Source: PLanc-01 sp035342095
GTDB taxonomy: Bacteria > Planctomycetota > Phycisphaerae > Sedimentisphaerales > Anaerobacaceae
Reading direction: 5' to 3'
Assembly (NCBI GenBank): GCA_035342095.1
Contig: DAOQWL010000003.1
Span: forward strand, 61,154 to 125,153
Length of the DNA stretch: 64,000 nucleotides
The notes under the pieces are model-generated. The model saw only the letters and a program-made list of their open reading frames with translations. It made no database searches and had not been told where the DNA came from. Within the stretch, counting starts at the first letter, position 1. Every line of letters begins with the position of its first letter. Made by a program: the position numbers and the translations under genes. Below, piece after piece: positions 23,165-31,783 of this stretch.

Positions 23165-24292
23165 ATGGCGCAGAAGGTTCGAGAGACCACAAGAAGCGAG
23201 GCCCCGAGACGAAAGCCGGGCAGGATCGTCGTGAAGCTTGCCCTGGTGATCGTCGCGGTCGCCACGCTGTTCCTCCTGGCTTACATGCCCTCTCCAAAAC
23301 GAGAGGTCGCGCCGTCGGATGCGCCACCGGTCAACGTGATGGTCCTGCCGGTCACGGCGGAAGCACAGTTGCCCGACACCTTCGATCTTCCGGCGGTCAT
23401 CGAACCGAATCAGATCGTCACGGTCGCAGCGGAGGTCGCAGGGCGAGTCGAGTGGATCGGTCCGCGAGAGGGTTCCCCCATCAAGGCCGGCGACCTGCTC
23501 CTGAGACTCAACACGGATCTCCTGCAGGCGGAATTCGAGAGCATCCAGGCCCAGGCGAAGAACGACCGGACCGAGTTCGAGCGTCAGCAAGGGCTGGTCT
23601 CCGGCGGCGCGTCTCCCACGCGCGAGCTGGACCAGGCCGCTACGCAACTGGCGATCAGCGGCGCGAGACTCCAGGAGGTCGCGGCTCGCCTGGAGCGGGC
23701 GAGGATTTCCGCTCCCACGTCCGGCGTCCTCAACGACCTGCTCGTCGAGGCGGGCGAGTACGTCCAGGTGGGCACGCCGGTGGCCCGAATCGTCCAGACC
23801 GACATCGTCAAAGTGGCCGTCGACATCCCGGAGCGGGATGTCGCATTCTTCGCGACGGGCCAGAGCGCGGCCGTCTACACAGACATCAAGGGCAGCCCGC
23901 AGGCATTCGAGGGGAAGATCACCTTCATCAGCCGGGTGGCCGACGAACGGACTCGCTCCACACGCACCGAGATCACGCTGGCCAATCCGGACGGCCTGCT
24001 CCACAGCGGCCAGATCGTCCGCGCCCGTCTGACGCGACAAGTGCTTCGAAACGCCATCCTGATCCCCCTGCTGGCGGTCATCCCGATGGAGAATGGGTAC
24101 GCCGTCTATGTGGAGGAGGACTCGAAGGCCCTCCGACGCGAAGTCCAGCTCCAGATCAGCATCATCAAGGGCGATCGCATCCAAGTCACCAGCGGCCTGC
24201 AACCCGGAGACAAGCTGATCGTCTCAGGTCATCGCTTCGTCGCCCCCGGGCAGCAGGTGAATGTGGTTTCCCAGATTTCTGAAGGCAAGTAG
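23165..24292 (+). CDS. RND efflux periplasmic adaptor (membrane fusion protein)
   Basis: This 375-aa inner-membrane-anchored adaptor couples the pump to an outer-membrane channel. One hydrophobic anchor covers about residues 22-43 (VVKLALVIVAVATLFLLAYM). The biotinyl-lipoyl half-motifs (VAAEVAGRVEWIGPREGSPIKAGDLLLRL) then bracket a coiled-coil hairpin at about 120-180. A beta-barrel follows (VAVDIPERDVAFFATGQ) and then the membrane-proximal domain. ATG 23165 is chosen, with GGAG six bases upstream; a GTG four codons earlier is possible. The permease starts five bases after its stop. Expression is probably controlled by the palindromic operator at 23084-23121. Confidence 0.92.
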   Translation: MAQKVRETTRSEAPRRKPGRIVVKLALVIVAVATLFLLAYMPSPKREVAPSDAPPVNVMVLPVTAEAQLPDTFDLPAVIEPNQIVTVAAEVAGRVEWIGPREGSPIKAGDLLLRLNTDLLQAEFESIQAQAKNDRTEFERQQGLVSGGASPTRELDQAATQLAISGARLQEVAARLERARISAPTSGVLNDLLVEAGEYVQVGTPVARIVQTDIVKVAVDIPERDVAFFATGQSAAVYTDIKGSPQAFEGKITFISRVADERTRSTRTEITLANPDGLLHSGQIVRARLTRQVLRNAILIPLLAVIPMENGYAVYVEEDSKALRREVQLQISIIKGDRIQVTSGLQPGDKLIVSGHRFVAPGQQVNVVSQISEGK

Positions 24293-24297
24293 GTCTT

Positions 24298-27200
24298 ATG
24301 CTGCTCACCGATGTCTCCATCAAGAACCGTACGACGGTCGCCGTCCTGGGTCTGATCATCGTCCTGCTCGGCAGCTACAGCTATATTTCCCTGCCCCGCG
24401 AGGCGTTTCCGGACATCCCCATTCCGTACATCATGATCACGACGATCTACGAGGGGGTCTCGCCCGAGGACGTGGAGACCTCCGTCACGATGAAGATCGA
24501 GAAAGAGCTCAGCGGGATTCGCGACGTCAAGGAGGTCCTGTCCAGCAGCGCCGAGGGCATGTCCCTGATCAGCGTGGAGTTCACGCCGAACGTCCGGACA
24601 GAAGTTGCCCTCCAGCGGGTGCGAGACCGCGTCGATCTGGCCCGAGGGGAGCTGCCCCAGGAGGTCGAGGAACCGGTCATCAAGGAAATCAACATCGCCG
24701 AGTTCCCGATCATGCAGATCAGCATCTCGGGCGACGTCTCTCCCTTCCAGCTCAAGGAAATCGCCGACGACATGGAGGACGCGCTGGAGATGGTTCCCGG
24801 CGTGCTCAAGGTGGACGTCCAGGGGGCCCTCGAACGCGAGATCCGCCTGGAGATGGACCCCGACCGCGTCGCCCAGTACAACCTGACGATCCCGGAGATC
24901 CTGGCGCTGATCCCGTCGGAGAACGTGAACATCTCCGCCGGCGGGGTCGAGACCCCCGGGACCAAGTTCAACGTCCGCATCCCCGCGGAGTTCGCCACGC
25001 CCGAGGAGGTCGATCACCTCCTGCTGGCGGTCCGCGACGGCAGGCCCATCTATCTGTCCGACGTCGCCACCGTGCGGGACACGTACAAGGACCGCGAGAG
25101 CTTCTCCCGCCTGAACGGCAAGGACAACGTGACGCTGCTCGTCCGCAAGCGGATCGGCGCCAATGTCGTGCGGGTTTCGGACATGGTCCGGGCCGTCGTG
25201 GAACAGGCCCGCAAGCAGATCCCCGGCGGCGTCACATTCGACGTGATCTACGACATGTCGAAGTACATCCGCAACACGGTGTCCGACCTCGAGAACAACG
25301 TCCTGGCGGCCTTGATCCTGGTCGTGGCCATCCTCATGCTGTTCATGGGCTGGCGGCCGAGCACCATCGTCGCGATGATCATCCCCTTGAGCATGCTGAT
25401 CACCTTCTTCCTGATCCAGGCGCTCGGCTACACGCTGAACATGATCGTGCTGTTCAGCCTGATTCTCCTGCTCGGCATGCTCGTGGACAACGCGATCGTC
25501 ATCGTGGAGAACATCTACCGTCACATGCAGCTCGGCTACAGCCGGGTTCAGGCGGCCCTCCTCGGGGCACGGGAGGTGGCGTGGCCCGTGATCACCTCGA
25601 CGTTCACCACCGTCTGCGCGTTCCTGCCGATGATGTTCTGGCCGGGGATCATGGGCGACTTCATGAAGTATCTGCCCATCACGCTGACGCTCGGTCTGTT
25701 GGCGTCGCTGTTCGTGGCCCTGGTGTTCAGCCCGGTCATCACGTCGATCTGGGCCGGGCGGGCCGTCAAGGAGCAGAACCACCGCCACTGGTTCATGCAG
25801 GGGTACAAGCGGTTTCAGCGTCTGGGCCTGGAGAATCCCGGCATGGCGCTGTTCCTGTCCGTGTGCCTGCTGATCGCCATGGCGATGCTCTACGGCAAGA
25901 TCGGCAAGGGCATCGAGTTCTTCCCCGAGGGCGATCCGGAACGGGCGTTCATCAGCGTCCGCGCGCCGCAGGGCACCAACATCCACGAAACAAACCGTCT
26001 CATCCGCACCATCGAGGAACGGATCAAGCCCTTCGAGCCGTGGTTCGACGACGTCATCACCAACGTCGGGTCCGCCAGCGGCAGCATGGACCTCATGGCC
26101 AGCGCCGGCGGCCCCCACCTGGCCAACATCACCATGGTCTTCTATGACTTCATGGTCCGCGAACGACCGTCCACCGAGATCATCGCGGAGGTCCGCAAGG
26201 CCATCGCTGATATCCCCGGCGCGGAGATCAAGGTCGAGCGGGAGGAGGACGGCCCCCCCACCGGCGCCCCGGTGACCGTCCGCATCGTCGGCGAGGACTT
26301 CAAGACCCTGGAACGACTCAGCGAGCAGGCCAAACGCATGATCGCAGACGTGCCCAACCTCGTCAACCTGCGAAGCGACCTGGAGGCCACGCGCCCTGAG
26401 CTGGCTTTCACCGTGGATCGACGCGTCGCGACCCTCCTGGGCGTCAACACCGCCACCGTGGGCAACTTCCTGAAGATGGCGATCTTCGGGACCAAGGTGG
26501 GCACCTACCGCCAATTCAACGACGAATACGACATCACGGTCCGCCTGCCGCTGAAGGACCGCGTCAACATCGACGATCTGTATCGCCTGCAGATCCCGAA
26601 CGCGGCCGGCCAGTCCATCCCGCTCAGCTCCCTGGGGAAGTTCGAGTACAAAGGCGGCTTCGGCACGATCAACCGTGTGGACCAGAAGCGCGTCGTCACG
26701 GTGACGGCCGACACCGAAGGGCGTCTCAGCTCCGCGGTGCTGGCGGACGTCCAGAGGCGCTTGCATCCGCTGGGCGATCCCCGCCTTTCCCCCGCGGACA
26801 TTCTCGACTGGGACGCGCTGCGCCGCGTCCTGTCCGATGCGCAGAACCAGTCCGGTTCCGGCGTTGTCGCCAGGGTCTGGCAGGCGTGCCCGAAGAAGGA
26901 CGCAAGATCGTTGGCCGACGCCCTGGCGGCGCCCACGGCCGACGAGCAGCAGAACCAGTTGATCCTCCAGTCGCTCAATCGGGTGATTGCGACCCCCGGC
27001 TTCTTCCAGGCCGAGGACTTTCAGAATGCGGAGTTGCCCTCCCCTGGCCCGGAATTGCTCAAGCGAGGTCGCGAGAACCTCAACAACGAGGAGATCCAGT
27101 TCCTCAACCGCCAGGCCCTCGTCGCGGCCCTGCCCAAGGTCATCGCCCCCGGCGGGCGACTCGATCTGCCAATCGGATATGAGATTCGCTACGCCGGAGA

Positions 27201-27828
27201 GAAGGAGGAACAGGATGAAGCGCAGGCCTTCCTGGCCAAGGCGTTCCTGATCGCCCTGCTCCTGATTGTCCTGGTCCTGGTCATCCAGTTCAATTCTCTG
27301 CTGGTGCCGATCATCATCATGACCACGGTGATCTTGTCGCTGATCGGCGCATTGATCGGGCTGCTGGTCGTCGGCCTGCCCTTCGGCATCATCATGACCG
27401 GCATCGGCGTCATCAGCCTGGCGGGCGTCGTGGTCAACAACGCCATCGTGCTGCTCGACTACACTCGCCAGTTGCAGGCTCGCGGCATGGATCTGGTCGA
27501 AGCCGCGGCGGAAGCGGGCGCCACGCGGCTTCGTCCCGTCATGCTGACCGCCGCGACCACCGTCATCGGCCTGATCCCCATGGCCACCGGTGTCTCCTAC
27601 GATTTCCACACGTTCTCCTGGGCCCTCAAGAGCGAATCAACCCAGTGGTGGCAGAACATGGCGGTCGTCGTCATCTTCGGCCTGAGTTTCGCAACGGTCC
27701 TGACGCTCGTCGTCGTGCCGGCGCTGTACGTGATGCTCACCAAAGCCTCGCTTCGGCTCCACGCCTGGCTCGGATGGCACCACGAGGAAGAAAGCAAGAT
27801 CCCGGCTCCGGCCTCTACAGCGAGTTGA
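24298..27828 (+). CDS. RND efflux transporter permease
   Basis: This 1176-aa proton-driven pump has the duplicated RND layout: TM1 at about 13-30, a large porter loop, TM2-6 near 335-560, a second porter loop, and a final TM cluster near 980-1150. It opens LTDVSIKNRTTVAVLGLIIV. The proton-relay region VDNAIVIVENIYRH near 400 is present, and VVNNAIVLLDYTRQL is its second-half counterpart. It is about 130-150 residues longer than a typical AcrB-like permease. The excess lies in the second porter domain (about 820-960), in a polar, helical stretch. The substrate is unknown, and no TolC-type gene is in the window. Confidence 0.93.
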   Translation: MLLTDVSIKNRTTVAVLGLIIVLLGSYSYISLPREAFPDIPIPYIMITTIYEGVSPEDVETSVTMKIEKELSGIRDVKEVLSSSAEGMSLISVEFTPNVRTEVALQRVRDRVDLARGELPQEVEEPVIKEINIAEFPIMQISISGDVSPFQLKEIADDMEDALEMVPGVLKVDVQGALEREIRLEMDPDRVAQYNLTIPEILALIPSENVNISAGGVETPGTKFNVRIPAEFATPEEVDHLLLAVRDGRPIYLSDVATVRDTYKDRESFSRLNGKDNVTLLVRKRIGANVVRVSDMVRAVVEQARKQIPGGVTFDVIYDMSKYIRNTVSDLENNVLAALILVVAILMLFMGWRPSTIVAMIIPLSMLITFFLIQALGYTLNMIVLFSLILLLGMLVDNAIVIVENIYRHMQLGYSRVQAALLGAREVAWPVITSTFTTVCAFLPMMFWPGIMGDFMKYLPITLTLGLLASLFVALVFSPVITSIWAGRAVKEQNHRHWFMQGYKRFQRLGLENPGMALFLSVCLLIAMAMLYGKIGKGIEFFPEGDPERAFISVRAPQGTNIHETNRLIRTIEERIKPFEPWFDDVITNVGSASGSMDLMASAGGPHLANITMVFYDFMVRERPSTEIIAEVRKAIADIPGAEIKVEREEDGPPTGAPVTVRIVGEDFKTLERLSEQAKRMIADVPNLVNLRSDLEATRPELAFTVDRRVATLLGVNTATVGNFLKMAIFGTKVGTYRQFNDEYDITVRLPLKDRVNIDDLYRLQIPNAAGQSIPLSSLGKFEYKGGFGTINRVDQKRVVTVTADTEGRLSSAVLADVQRRLHPLGDPRLSPADILDWDALRRVLSDAQNQSGSGVVARVWQACPKKDARSLADALAAPTADEQQNQLILQSLNRVIATPGFFQAEDFQNAELPSPGPELLKRGRENLNNEEIQFLNRQALVAALPKVIAPGGRLDLPIGYEIRYAGEKEEQDEAQAFLAKAFLIALLLIVLVLVIQFNSLLVPIIIMTTVILSLIGALIGLLVVGLPFGIIMTGIGVISLAGVVVNNAIVLLDYTRQLQARGMDLVEAAAEAGATRLRPVMLTAATTVIGLIPMATGVSYDFHTFSWALKSESTQWWQNMAVVVIFGLSFATVLTLVVVPALYVMLTKASLRLHAWLGWHHEEESKIPAPASTAS

Positions 27829-27834
27829 TGCTCT

Positions 27835-28608
27835 ATGGAATCACTGAAGAACAAACGCGGTTTCATCTGCGACATGGACGGCGTGATCTACCACGGGTCG
27901 CGCCTGCTCGAGGGCTCGAAGGGATTTGTGGACTGGCTCAAATCCGAGGGCAAGCAGTTCCTGTTTCTGACGAACAGCTCCGCCCGCTCCCCGCGGGAGC
28001 TGCACCAGAAGCTGATACACATGGGCATCGAGGTCGGCGAGGACCACTTCATCACCTCGGGCATGGCGACCGCTCATTTCATCGCGTCCCAATGTCCCGG
28101 CGGGCGGGTCTTCGCCATCGGCGATTCCGGCTTGTATCAGGCGCTCTACGAAGCGGGCCTGTCCATCGACGAGAGCCAGCCGGACTATGTGGTCGTCGGC
28201 GAGACCCGCAGTTACAGCTACGAGAAGATCGAGACCGCAATTCTCCTCGTGCTGGCCGGTGCCAAGCTGATCGGGACCAACCCCGACCTCACGGGCCCGA
28301 CCGAACGAGGCATCGGCCCGGCGTGCCGGGCGCTGATCGCTCCCATCGAGATGGCCACCGCGCGACAGGCCTACTTCATCGGCAAACCCAATCCGCTCAT
28401 CATGCGTCACGCCAGAACCCTGCTGGGCTGCGAACGCAATGAGACGGTCATCATCGGGGACCGCATGGACACGGACATCGTCGCCGGGATCGAGTCGGGC
28501 ATCGACACCGTGCTCGTCCTGAGCGGCATCACGAAGGAATCCGACCTCGACCGCTACCCCTACAAGCCGCACTATATCCTCAAGGACGTCAGCGAGATCT
28601 CGACATAA
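27835..28608 (+). CDS. HAD-IIA family phosphatase (NagD-like)
   Basis: This 257-aa HAD hydrolase starts six bases after the RND permease stop. Motif I is CDMDGVIYHG (nucleophile Asp about 13). Motif II is FLTNSSARSPREL near 44, the substrate Lys region is GKPNPLIMRHA near 183, and motif IV is IGDRMDTDIVAGIESG near 206. The cap insertion between motifs II and III is the C2 type of the NagD subgroup. Such enzymes dephosphorylate small sugar phosphates or nucleotides. The tight spacing suggests co-transcription with the pump, but a functional link is not obvious. Confidence 0.92.
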   Translation: MESLKNKRGFICDMDGVIYHGSRLLEGSKGFVDWLKSEGKQFLFLTNSSARSPRELHQKLIHMGIEVGEDHFITSGMATAHFIASQCPGGRVFAIGDSGLYQALYEAGLSIDESQPDYVVVGETRSYSYEKIETAILLVLAGAKLIGTNPDLTGPTERGIGPACRALIAPIEMATARQAYFIGKPNPLIMRHARTLLGCERNETVIIGDRMDTDIVAGIESGIDTVLVLSGITKESDLDRYPYKPHYILKDVSEIST

Positions 28609-28618
28609 CCCCCTGAGG

Positions 28619-28775
28619 CAAATCCGAATACCGAAATCCGAAACAAGTTGAAAATGACCAAAATCTAATGCTCCAAACGGGTCGCACGACGATTCCATGC
28701 CAGTGTTTCCGTCATTTGAGTTTCGGCCCTTTGGATTTGTTTCGGATTTCGACATTCGTGCTTCGTGCTTTCACG
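28619..28775. repeat. Dispersed AAATCCGAAA repeat, copy 1
   Basis: This is an AT-rich imperfect inverted repeat. The left arm contains ACCGAAATCCGAAACAAG. The centre is a divergent loop with TTTCCGTCATTTGAG. The right arm contains TTGTTTCGGATTTCG and ATTCGTGCTTCGTGC. The same design recurs at 47690-47845 and 62071-62235. It fills the gap between the HAD gene and the nucleoside transporter. Confidence 0.8.
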
Positions 28776-28815
28776 TTATTGCAGAGGCCCCGCGTCCCCG
28801 GTACAATCCGACGCC

Positions 28816-30132
28816 ATGGACGCATACAACCTCGTCAGCTTCGCGGGCATCTTCATCCTCGTGGGAATCGCCTGGGTCCTCTCCGCCGACCGTCGGAACA
28901 TGAACTGGCGAGTGATCGGCTGGGGAATCGGGCTGCAATTGCTCGTCGCAACGTTCATCTTCGTGATCCCCGCGGGCGCTCGCGTGTTCCTGGTGGTCAA
29001 CGACGCGGTCGTGGAGGTGCTCGACTCGGCCGGCGCGGGGGCGAGGTTCGTCTTCGGACGCCTGGCGCTGGGGCCGGGACAGGTCGATGAGAACGACGTG
29101 GAATCCCTCGGTTTCATCCTGGCCTTCCAGGGGTTTCCGACGATCATCTTCTTCTCGGCGCTGATCGGCATCCTGTACTACGTCGGGATCATGCCGCGTC
29201 TGGTGAAGGCCTTCGCCTGGGTCTTCACGCGACTGATGCGCGTCTCGGGCGCCGAGTCGCTCGCAACCGCCAGCAACATCTTCGTCGGCGCGGAATCGAA
29301 TCTGACGATCCGCCCGCACCTGGCGAGGCTCACCCCCTCCGAGCTGTGCACGGTCCTGACCGCAGGCATGGCGACCGTCGCATCGAATGTCCTGGCGCTC
29401 TACGTTCTCACTCTTCAGCAACGGTTTCCCACCATCGCGGGACACCTGATCTCCGCGTCGCTGTTGTCCGCGCCTGCGGCGCTGGTCATGTCCAAGATCC
29501 TGGTTCCCGAGGGCGGCACGCCGGAGACGCTGGGTCTGCACGTGGAGCCCTGCTACGAGCGGGAGAGCAGCCTCTTCGAGGCGATCATCAACAGCGCCAA
29601 CGCGGGCGTCCGCATGATCGTGGGGATCGCCGCCCTGCTCATCGCGGTGCAGGGTCTGGTCGCGCTGGCCGATCTGGTCTTGTCAAGCGTCGGCAATTGG
29701 CTCAATCCCCTGCTCGGCACGAAAGGCCCCTGGTCGCTGGGCGGCCTGTTCGGATACCTCTTCTACCCACTCACGCTGGTCCTGGGCGTGCCGTCGAGCG
29801 ACGTCGGCGAGATCTCGCGGATCATCGGGGAACGACTGATCGTCACCGAAGTCACTTCCTACAACGACCTGGCGGTGGTCATGGAGAAGGGATTGCTCGA
29901 GCATCCGCGATCCGCGGTCATCGCAACGTACGCTTTGTGCGGGTTCGCGCACGTCGCGTCGATGGCCATCTTCGTCGGGAGCCTCTGCGCCCTGGCGCCC
30001 CAGTGTACCAAGACCGTCGGGACCGTCGCGGTCCGGGCGCTCGTGGCCGCCACGCTGGCCTGCCTGATGACCGCCTGCGTCGCAGGCACGTTCTTCACGG
30101 AAGGGTCCATTCTGCTGGGAGGGCCAAGCTGA
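28816..30132 (+). CDS. Concentrative nucleoside transporter (CNT/NupC family)
   Basis: This 438-aa multi-pass protein matches the CNT family, which imports nucleosides with H+ or Na+. Landmarks are FQGFPTIIFFSALIGILYYVG near 97, the signature GAESLATASNIFVGAESNLTIRP near 145-167, and the second half-signature segments SANAGVRMIVGIAALL and GVPSSDVGEISRIIGERLIVTE. The C-terminal CGFAHVASMAIFVGSL is also typical. ATG 28816 (MDAYNLVSFAGI) fits the family start, although no strong ribosome site is visible. Its stop is inside the hairpin at 30131-30195, just before the cupin gene. Confidence 0.92.
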   Translation: MDAYNLVSFAGIFILVGIAWVLSADRRNMNWRVIGWGIGLQLLVATFIFVIPAGARVFLVVNDAVVEVLDSAGAGARFVFGRLALGPGQVDENDVESLGFILAFQGFPTIIFFSALIGILYYVGIMPRLVKAFAWVFTRLMRVSGAESLATASNIFVGAESNLTIRPHLARLTPSELCTVLTAGMATVASNVLALYVLTLQQRFPTIAGHLISASLLSAPAALVMSKILVPEGGTPETLGLHVEPCYERESSLFEAIINSANAGVRMIVGIAALLIAVQGLVALADLVLSSVGNWLNPLLGTKGPWSLGGLFGYLFYPLTLVLGVPSSDVGEISRIIGERLIVTEVTSYNDLAVVMEKGLLEHPRSAVIATYALCGFAHVASMAIFVGSLCALAPQCTKTVGTVAVRALVAATLACLMTACVAGTFFTEGSILLGGPS

Positions 30133-30195
30133 TTTGCGATTTATGATTGATGATGGGAGGTGTAGCCTGGAAGGTCGAATCGAGAATCACAAATC
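30131..30195. repeat. Imperfect hairpin repeat at the transporter-cupin junction
   Basis: The left arm is GATTTGCGATTTATGATT (30131-30148). The right arm is AATCGAGAATCACAAATC (30178-30195), complementary at 14 of 18 positions. The left arm holds the transporter stop and the ATG used for the cupin gene. The unit resembles dispersed planctomycete-type AT-rich palindromes. Confidence 0.65.
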
Positions 30196-30577
30196 GAAGA
30201 TCATCGCGCTGCGAGACTGTGAGGAATTCGTCGCTGGGGATCGCTCGATCCTTCGCGAGCTTCTGCACCCGGATAAGGCAGACCTGGCGATTCGCTACAG
30301 TCTGGCGCACGCGAGGGTCCGGCCGGGCGAGAAGACCACGCCGCATCGGCTCAGAACCGCCGAGGTCTACTACATCATCGAAGGACAAGGTCGGATGCAC
30401 ATCGACGCGGAGTCCTCCGAGGTTGTCGCCGGCAGCGCAGTCTACATCCCTCCCCGATCCATCCAGCACATCGAGAACACCGGGACACAGGATCTGGTGT
30501 TTCTGTGCATCGTGGACCCCGCCTGGCGGGCGCAAGACGAGGAGGTCCTGGACCCGCGAGACCTCAGTGGGCAATGA
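30143..30577 (+). CDS. Cupin-domain protein
   Basis: This 144-aa protein contains one cupin barrel. Motif 1 is GEKTTPHRLRTAEVYYIIEG, with H and E metal ligands. Motif 2 is IPPRSIQHIEN, with the second His. The first ~18 residues (MIDDGRCSLEG...) come from the hairpin repeat at 30131-30195 and are probably not part of the ancestral protein. The conserved part begins near IIALRDCEEF. The substrate is unknown; single cupins of this type are often sugar isomerase-like or sensors. Its 3' end overlaps the convergent GspF-like gene by 14 bases. Confidence 0.82.
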   Translation: MIDDGRCSLEGRIENHKSKIIALRDCEEFVAGDRSILRELLHPDKADLAIRYSLAHARVRPGEKTTPHRLRTAEVYYIIEGQGRMHIDAESSEVVAGSAVYIPPRSIQHIENTGTQDLVFLCIVDPAWRAQDEEVLDPRDLSGQ

Positions 30578-31751
30578 CGCTGGAGACGCGGAAGACCGGC
30601 AACAGCAGCGCGACCGCAATGGTGCCGATGATCGCGCCGAGGATGGTGATCATCAGCGGCTCGATCAGCGTCATGACGTTCCGGATAGAGGTCTCCAGCT
30701 TCTTCTGATAGAAGATCGAGACCTTGTCGCAGACCTCGCCGAGCCGGCCGCTCTTCTCGCCCGCGCGGAGCATCTGAATGATGCCGGGGGCGATCAGGTC
30801 CGACCCCTCCGCGATGAGGATCGATTCGGACAACTGGTAGCCGTCCTGGATCTTCGCGTCCACCTGCTCCCACAGCTTCTGGAAGTGGTAGTTGTCCACG
30901 GCGCCCTGGATCACGCGGATGGCGTCCAGGAGGCGAACGCCGGTGTTCACCATCGTCGCCATGATCCGCATGCTCCGCGTGACCACCATATCGACGAACA
31001 TGGTGCCGATGACCGGGGTGTGAATCTTGGCCGCATCGAGCATCCGCCGGCCATGAGTGGTCCTGGCCCAGTACCACAGGGCGCCGCCCGCCACGAGGAC
31101 CGCGGTGATGATGCAGGTCATGATCTCGAAGTTGCCGATGATCTTGCTGAAGCCGACGAGCATCTGGGTCAGCTTCGGCAGCGAGGCGCCTCGGGCCGCG
31201 TAGATCCGCATGAATCGGGGCAAGACGAAGAACATCAGCGTGCCGGTCGCCGCGATCGCCATGAGGACCATGATGATGGGGTAGGTCAACGCGCTCTTGA
31301 TCTGTTTTCGCGTGTCCGTCTCGAACGTGAGATACCCCGTCAGGACGGACAGCATCTCGACCATTCTGCCGGAGGCCTCGGAGGCCCGAACCATGCTGAT
31401 GAACATGGAGTTGAAGGTGTGGGGATAGTAGCCCAATGCCTTGGAGAACGTGTCGCCGCCCTTGACGTGCTCGGAGATGTCCAGGATCGCGGCCTTGAAT
31501 CGGACATCCGCGGCCTGCTCTGCGATGGCATCGAGGGCATCGCTCAGGATGACGCCGCTGTCGAGCATGACCGCCAACTGCGTGGTGAACAGGATCAGAT
31601 CGCCGGATTTGGCGCGGACTCGACACAGCCGTTCCTGGGAAGACGTCGCACGACTCACTCTCGCGGTTGCAGCGCCCCGTTGGACGCCGGCGTCCTGCGC
31701 CGCCGAGGAATCGATCCGTGTCTGTTGCATTTGAGTCAGCAGTGTGCTCAT
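30564..31751 (-). CDS. GspF/PilC inner-membrane platform protein
   Basis: This 395-aa protein is the polytopic platform of a type II secretion/type IV pilus machine and works with the assembly ATPase encoded just upstream. The duplicated T2SSF domain is visible: LILFTTQLAVMLDSGVILSDAL near 50, with membrane helices after about 150 (ALTYPIIMVLMAIAATGTLM). The second copy starts SMRIMATMVNTGVRLLDAIR near 260, with a terminal pair of helices ending at LLLPVFRVSS. It is the last gene of the machine locus, 32 bases after the ATPase gene. Confidence 0.93.
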   Translation of the reverse strand: MSTLLTQMQQTRIDSSAAQDAGVQRGAATARVSRATSSQERLCRVRAKSGDLILFTTQLAVMLDSGVILSDALDAIAEQAADVRFKAAILDISEHVKGGDTFSKALGYYPHTFNSMFISMVRASEASGRMVEMLSVLTGYLTFETDTRKQIKSALTYPIIMVLMAIAATGTLMFFVLPRFMRIYAARGASLPKLTQMLVGFSKIIGNFEIMTCIITAVLVAGGALWYWARTTHGRRMLDAAKIHTPVIGTMFVDMVVTRSMRIMATMVNTGVRLLDAIRVIQGAVDNYHFQKLWEQVDAKIQDGYQLSESILIAEGSDLIAPGIIQMLRAGEKSGRLGEVCDKVSIFYQKKLETSIRNVMTLIEPLMITILGAIIGTIAVALLLPVFRVSSVIAH

Positions 31752-31783
31752 AGGTCTTGCCGCCTGGCCTTCTGGGCCGCGTT

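Noticed and set aside
24229..27609. A 1126-codon minus-strand frame opposite the RND permease
   Set aside because: Composition is His/Asp/Gln-rich and lacks any domain. The plus-strand RND protein explains the region fully.
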